Assembly: GCF_026230105.1 (NCBI RefSeq)
Contig: NC_079482.1
Location: 19,406,001 to 19,470,000 of the forward strand
Direction of reading: 5' to 3'
Length of the DNA stretch: 64,000 nucleotides
Source: Diorhabda sublineata
Lineage: Eukaryota > Arthropoda > Insecta > Coleoptera > Chrysomelidae
Shown: positions 61,401 to 64,000 of the stretch, piece by piece
How positions within the stretch are numbered: position 1 is the first letter of the stretch
How the letters are laid out: the number at the start of each line of letters is the position of its first letter
Made by a program: the position numbers and the translations under genes
Notes under the pieces: model-generated
Databases searched by the model: none
The model's input: only the letters and a program-made list of their open reading frames with translations
Told to the model about the DNA's origin: nothing

Positions 61401-63713
61401 CTCAAACAAAATTATTATAACAAAAAAATTCCTTGGTTGTCATGTTTAACTTTATGCGGTATCGAAATAGTTAGTTTGTCCTCTTCCTTTGACAAATACT
61501 TTGGAATCTTCCTGGATACTGAGTTAAAATAGTGTAAGCAAAGATACTAAACAAATCAAAATGGGAAAAATATACTAGTTGATTAGCATCGTACTAAACA
61601 TATTGAAGGCTCTTGACAGGGTTTGATAAGCCGATGTTCTAAATAAATTGAGCTCGAACGATTTATCGTCCTCACTTATCGACTGGTTTAGTATCTTTCT
61701 CAAATACCGTTACATCCAGTTTTCTGTCGATAGATACATATGAGAAAGATTTGAGCTCTACGCTGGTGCTCCTTAGGGATGCATCTTATTACCTATTCTC
61801 TTTCTATTGTACATCAACGATCTACTGAACAAAACTGTAAATCCGACTTATATTTTTGCCCACGATAGCACACTAGAGTCGTCGTTCAAATCAGCCGCCC
61901 TAATAATCTCGATTAACATCCAAATCCTTAGACAGGTACAGATCACTACCTTCATTACCGATTTTGAAAACATTCTGGAGTGGGATGGAAGCAATTTGAT
62001 TGAGTTTTATACATGAAAGACCCAGACTGTCATTTTTACAAAGAAGGCTGGCATTGGAGCTCAGGATTTGGTCCTGCCTGGGCATAAAATATTGCCGTCA
62101 CTGCAAATTTCCGTTGTTGGATGTTGAAGTTGAGAGCAAATATGTCCTGACATACTCATGTGGTCGAATTAGCCCGCAACAACTTCTAATTTTCTACAAA
62201 GCCCAGCTCGGGCCTGAGGATTCTCGACTTAATACAAAAGAGAATAATTCAACTTATAGGCGATCCAGAGCTTACCAGAAAATTAGATAACTTGGAGCAT
62301 AGAAGCCTAAGCGTACTGTCCAACATAATTCCACCTAGAGAAGTATGAACATCGAGCTTATCTGCAGACGCCTAGAATGTTATTTTATCGAGACACCTTT
62401 CTTTGAAGAAGGGCAAACCTGTGGAATCAGCTACCAAAACACGTCTTTCCGAAACACTACAACCTACACAAGTTCAAGATGAATAACCACAGGCATCTCC
62501 AGAAGGCAGGTGCTACTCGAACTAACCGAGTGTAATAGGGTTTACCTTCTTGTGCTTGCTTTTTGCATAAAAAATATGGTATGGAATGTTATGTAATAGC
62601 AAGAGACGTCTAATTTCTATTTACATTTTTGTCAAGTAAAACATAATTTCATTAGTGAACAGAATAAAAAATACTGAGAGTGATAACTGATTCTCCACCA
62701 CATATATCCAAGCAGAACCCCCAGAAAACAACAGTATGGCAGACAATACAAAAAAATAGAAAGATCCTGTTGGAGTATAGCAACGATGCGCACACTAAAT
62801 ATAATTGTGCCTGTGCGAAATGAAAATGCCAGGTAGACGGGAAACCAAGAGAGCCAAATTTTATTGCTCTTCCCCTTCCGTCTGAAGAGCCCCGAAGGAT
62901 GACCCACCACGGTCAGTCCGCCACCAGCCCACGCGACAGCCAGTCGCATTCAGCAGTTCACATCCAGTTATCAGTGTTTATACAAAAGTGTTTTTTTACA
63001 GTCCATTCATTTATAATTAAACGAAAGACTTTTTCAAGTGCATTTTATATACTGCGTTACGTGCATACTTTTATTCATGTATTATTGTGCTTCATTTATG
63101 TATTATTAATAAAGTCAATCTAATAATACTTATTGTTTATTAACATTTAACAACAGATCCAATTATCTGATAAAACCAATCAAGAGAGCACTTTGAAGTT
63201 CCCTTGCAGAGCAACTAATACTCCTCGAATACAACATCATTATATGCATCCAAACGCTTTGTGCACTACATAGACGTTTGGATGCTTTGATAAACTATAG
63301 GTTCCTTGTGTTTGTGGTGACTGGAAAGCAAAACACGGATGGAAGTGAGAGGACTATTTCAATGTAAAGCAAACCGACCATTTACAACCAACAAAGAAAT
63401 GTTTACAGCTACAATTAATTGAATACAAGAATAAACATAAATTGATGAAGAAAGTTTTTAAAAAATAGTATAAAATTTAATTTGATTCGATTATCACTTT
63501 TAATATAATTTTTTTACCAAACTGAGCCTGTGCATGTATATATAAAATTTTAGTTAACATGCTTACCTCTACTACATTATTATTGATTTTACAAGATTTC
63601 AAAATTTGTTTTTCGCAGCATTCACCCTCGACGGGTTTTATTTCAACAACGAAATTCTTATATGTTTCTTCTGGTATCTCGGGACAAGACGTAATAATAG
63701 ATTTCACTTGTAC
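52432..63713 (-). CDS. Hemocytin/VWF/mucin-like secreted protein, 3' part: VWC-VWC-CTCK, five exons
   Basis: The C-terminal 298 residues of a large extracellular glycoprotein. Exons in transcript order: 63567-63713, 61207-61326, 58213-58477, 55244-55381, 52432-52658; GT-AG and phases agree. The first exon ends one VWC module (EGECCEKQ) and opens the next. VWC 1 has GETWQSPTDKCKTFTC and ECCGKC. VWC 2 has GETWKSPDNCTTFSC, CPPIDPSC and GCCQFC. The last two exons encode a CTCK cystine knot (TECVGSCGS, CSCCQG, CSCSLQEC), the dimerisation module of VWF, mucins and hemocytin. The protein ends RVRRWFN, with a furin-like RVRR. The 5' exons (VWD and similar domains expected) lie beyond the window. Insect hemocytin/hemolectin, active in clotting and haemocyte nodulation, is the leading guess; a mucin or SCO-spondin relative is possible. 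Confidence 0.85.
53175..53340 (+). repeat. Dispersed repeat, copy 1 (intron of VWC/CTCK gene)
   Basis: TATATGGACAGTTGGTA, AACGTCACTACGTT, GAAAATGCGCAGAACCGAGC and GATAGAGAAATCGTTGCC recur in the same order and orientation at 56815-57040. The sequence just upstream (52975-53170) may belong to the same element. Confidence 0.8.
53341..55243 (-). other. Intron of the VWC/CTCK gene, remainder
   Basis: No supported coding sequence. The plus-strand frame 53522-53749 has no recognised domain. TTATAATTAAC at 54063-54073 and GTTAATTATAA at 54085-54095 form a small hairpin. 54100-54200 is locally GC-rich. Confidence 0.4.
55971..56048 (-). repeat. CCTAA/TTAGG-like interstitial tract
   Basis: About 75 bp of degenerate CCTAA, CTTAA and CCCAA units, equal to TTAGG-like repeats on the minus strand, in an intron of the VWC/CTCK gene. 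Too degenerate to be recent telomere DNA. Confidence 0.7.
56225..56725. repeat. ATCGATA-rich repeat, hAT-like
   Basis: Repeated ATCGATAT-type words from 56250 to 56700 end in GCCCATCCCTA, the inverse of a TAGGGATGGGC-type hAT end. A related short block lies at 18170-18255. The left end was not found. Confidence 0.4.
56815..57040 (+). repeat. Dispersed repeat, copy 2 (intron of VWC/CTCK gene)
   Basis: Matches 53175-53340 block by block, and is longer in the middle and at the 3' end. No coding potential recognised. Confidence 0.8.
57041..58212 (-). other. Intron of the VWC/CTCK gene, near exon 3
   Basis: AT-rich; no repeat or coding sequence recognised. Confidence 0.4.
58685..59456. mobile_element. 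Foldback element, 772 bp, in an intron of the VWC/CTCK gene
   Basis: The ends GTCCAGGAGGAATCGGCGCA and TGCGCTGATTTCTCCTGGAC are inverted copies, and both arms pair over about 290-320 bp. For example, GATATAAATGCATGTTGCCA near 58778 pairs with TGGCAACATGCATTTATATC near 59351, and TAGAGATATGAATTTTTAAA near 58939 with its inverse near 59205. No transposase. The target duplication is unclear. Confidence 0.85.
59457..61206 (-). other. Intron of the VWC/CTCK gene, remainder
   Basis: Contains decayed plus-strand sequence near 60020-60250 (one frame reads RIPPWRSMNSSFGPNVKRHL) that may be retroelement coding. I cannot assign it. Confidence 0.35.
61590..62560 (+). mobile_element. Non-LTR (Jockey-type) RT relic, antisense in VWC/CTCK gene intron
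   Basis: The plus strand reads LNKLSSNDLSSSLIDWF, YAGAPxGCILLPILFLLYIN and FAHDSTLESS. The last is the RT active-site block with FADD changed to FAHD. The C-terminal NLWNQLPKHVFPKHYNLHKF follows near 62410-62475. Stops and the lost Asp make it inactive. Confidence 0.85.
62561..63566 (-). other. Intron of the VWC/CTCK gene, possible LTR-like piece
   Basis: 62850-63125 has a GC-richer start, then a run ending with ATTAATAAAGTCAATC. This may be a solo LTR, but no ends or target duplication were found. Confidence 0.3.
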
Positions 63714-64000
63714 CTGAAAGTAAATGATAAAAAAGATGTAGAACATTGATTGTCTGAAAAACTAAGTCTTATTGAAATGTGGTTCTCAGAAAATTATTTC
63801 TACACAAGGAAAATAGGACATGCGGATTTTGTACATCTTCACATAAACTGCAGCGCAAAAAATATTCTTGATACTAGAATTATATAATTACTACATCATA
63901 TTTGTGAAGCATCGGAGATGTAGTTGTTTAATGGAATTTTTTGTATCACAGATTTGTAATAGCGATTTTAGCTTTTGTACATTTACCATTTCATTAATTG

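Overview
This is a 64 kb piece of AT-rich eukaryotic nuclear DNA, almost certainly from an insect. It holds GT-AG introns of 0.3-4 kb, a juvenile hormone epoxide hydrolase gene, TTAGG-type telomere-like tracts, many mariner/Tc1 relics, and a hemocytin/mucin-like gene. No prokaryotic, organellar or viral gene organisation was seen. The order cannot be settled from the sequence; a beetle or another repeat-rich insect would fit.

Layout: 1-19 kb is gene-poor and made of repeats. It holds a hAT transposase pseudogene (1-700), a TTAA-flanked palindromic element (842-2083), a 2.8 kb satellite array with a 280-bp higher-order unit of seven ~40-bp subunits (2922-5720), an IS630/Tc1-type relic (6480-6981), a mariner relic nested inside a GC-ended element (7237-9036), non-LTR fragments, further mariner relics, a Penelope-like hairpin end (13990-14129) and a Crypton tyrosine-recombinase relic (14450-14930).

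19.6-32.5 kb (+): a complete nine-exon gene for a PRC1/Ase1/MAP65 (fascetto) antiparallel-microtubule crosslinker, 593 aa. All splice phases agree. Introns hold non-LTR fragments, escaped satellite subunits, a foldback element and a minisatellite. 32.5-38.8 kb: intergenic repeats (hAT MITE, Tc1, mariner, 162-bp tandem triplicate) plus one orphan terminal coding exon (37389-37552).

38.9-52.0 kb (+): a complete six-exon juvenile hormone epoxide hydrolase, 458 aa, with the Asp226/Glu404/His431 triad at the same numbers as in human EPHX1. 52.4-63.7 kb (-): the last five exons of a secreted cysteine-rich glycoprotein (two VWC modules, then a C-terminal cystine knot), hemocytin/VWF/mucin-like; its 5' part lies beyond the window. 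It converges on JHEH with 410 bp between stop codons.

The three genes have unrelated roles (cytokinesis, hormone breakdown, extracellular matrix or clotting), so no shared pathway is claimed. I found no clear new biological system. The best leads are the satellite higher-order structure with subunits escaped into the PRC1 intron, the orphan exon whose phase fits an alternative PRC1 3' end, and the well-bounded transposon relics.
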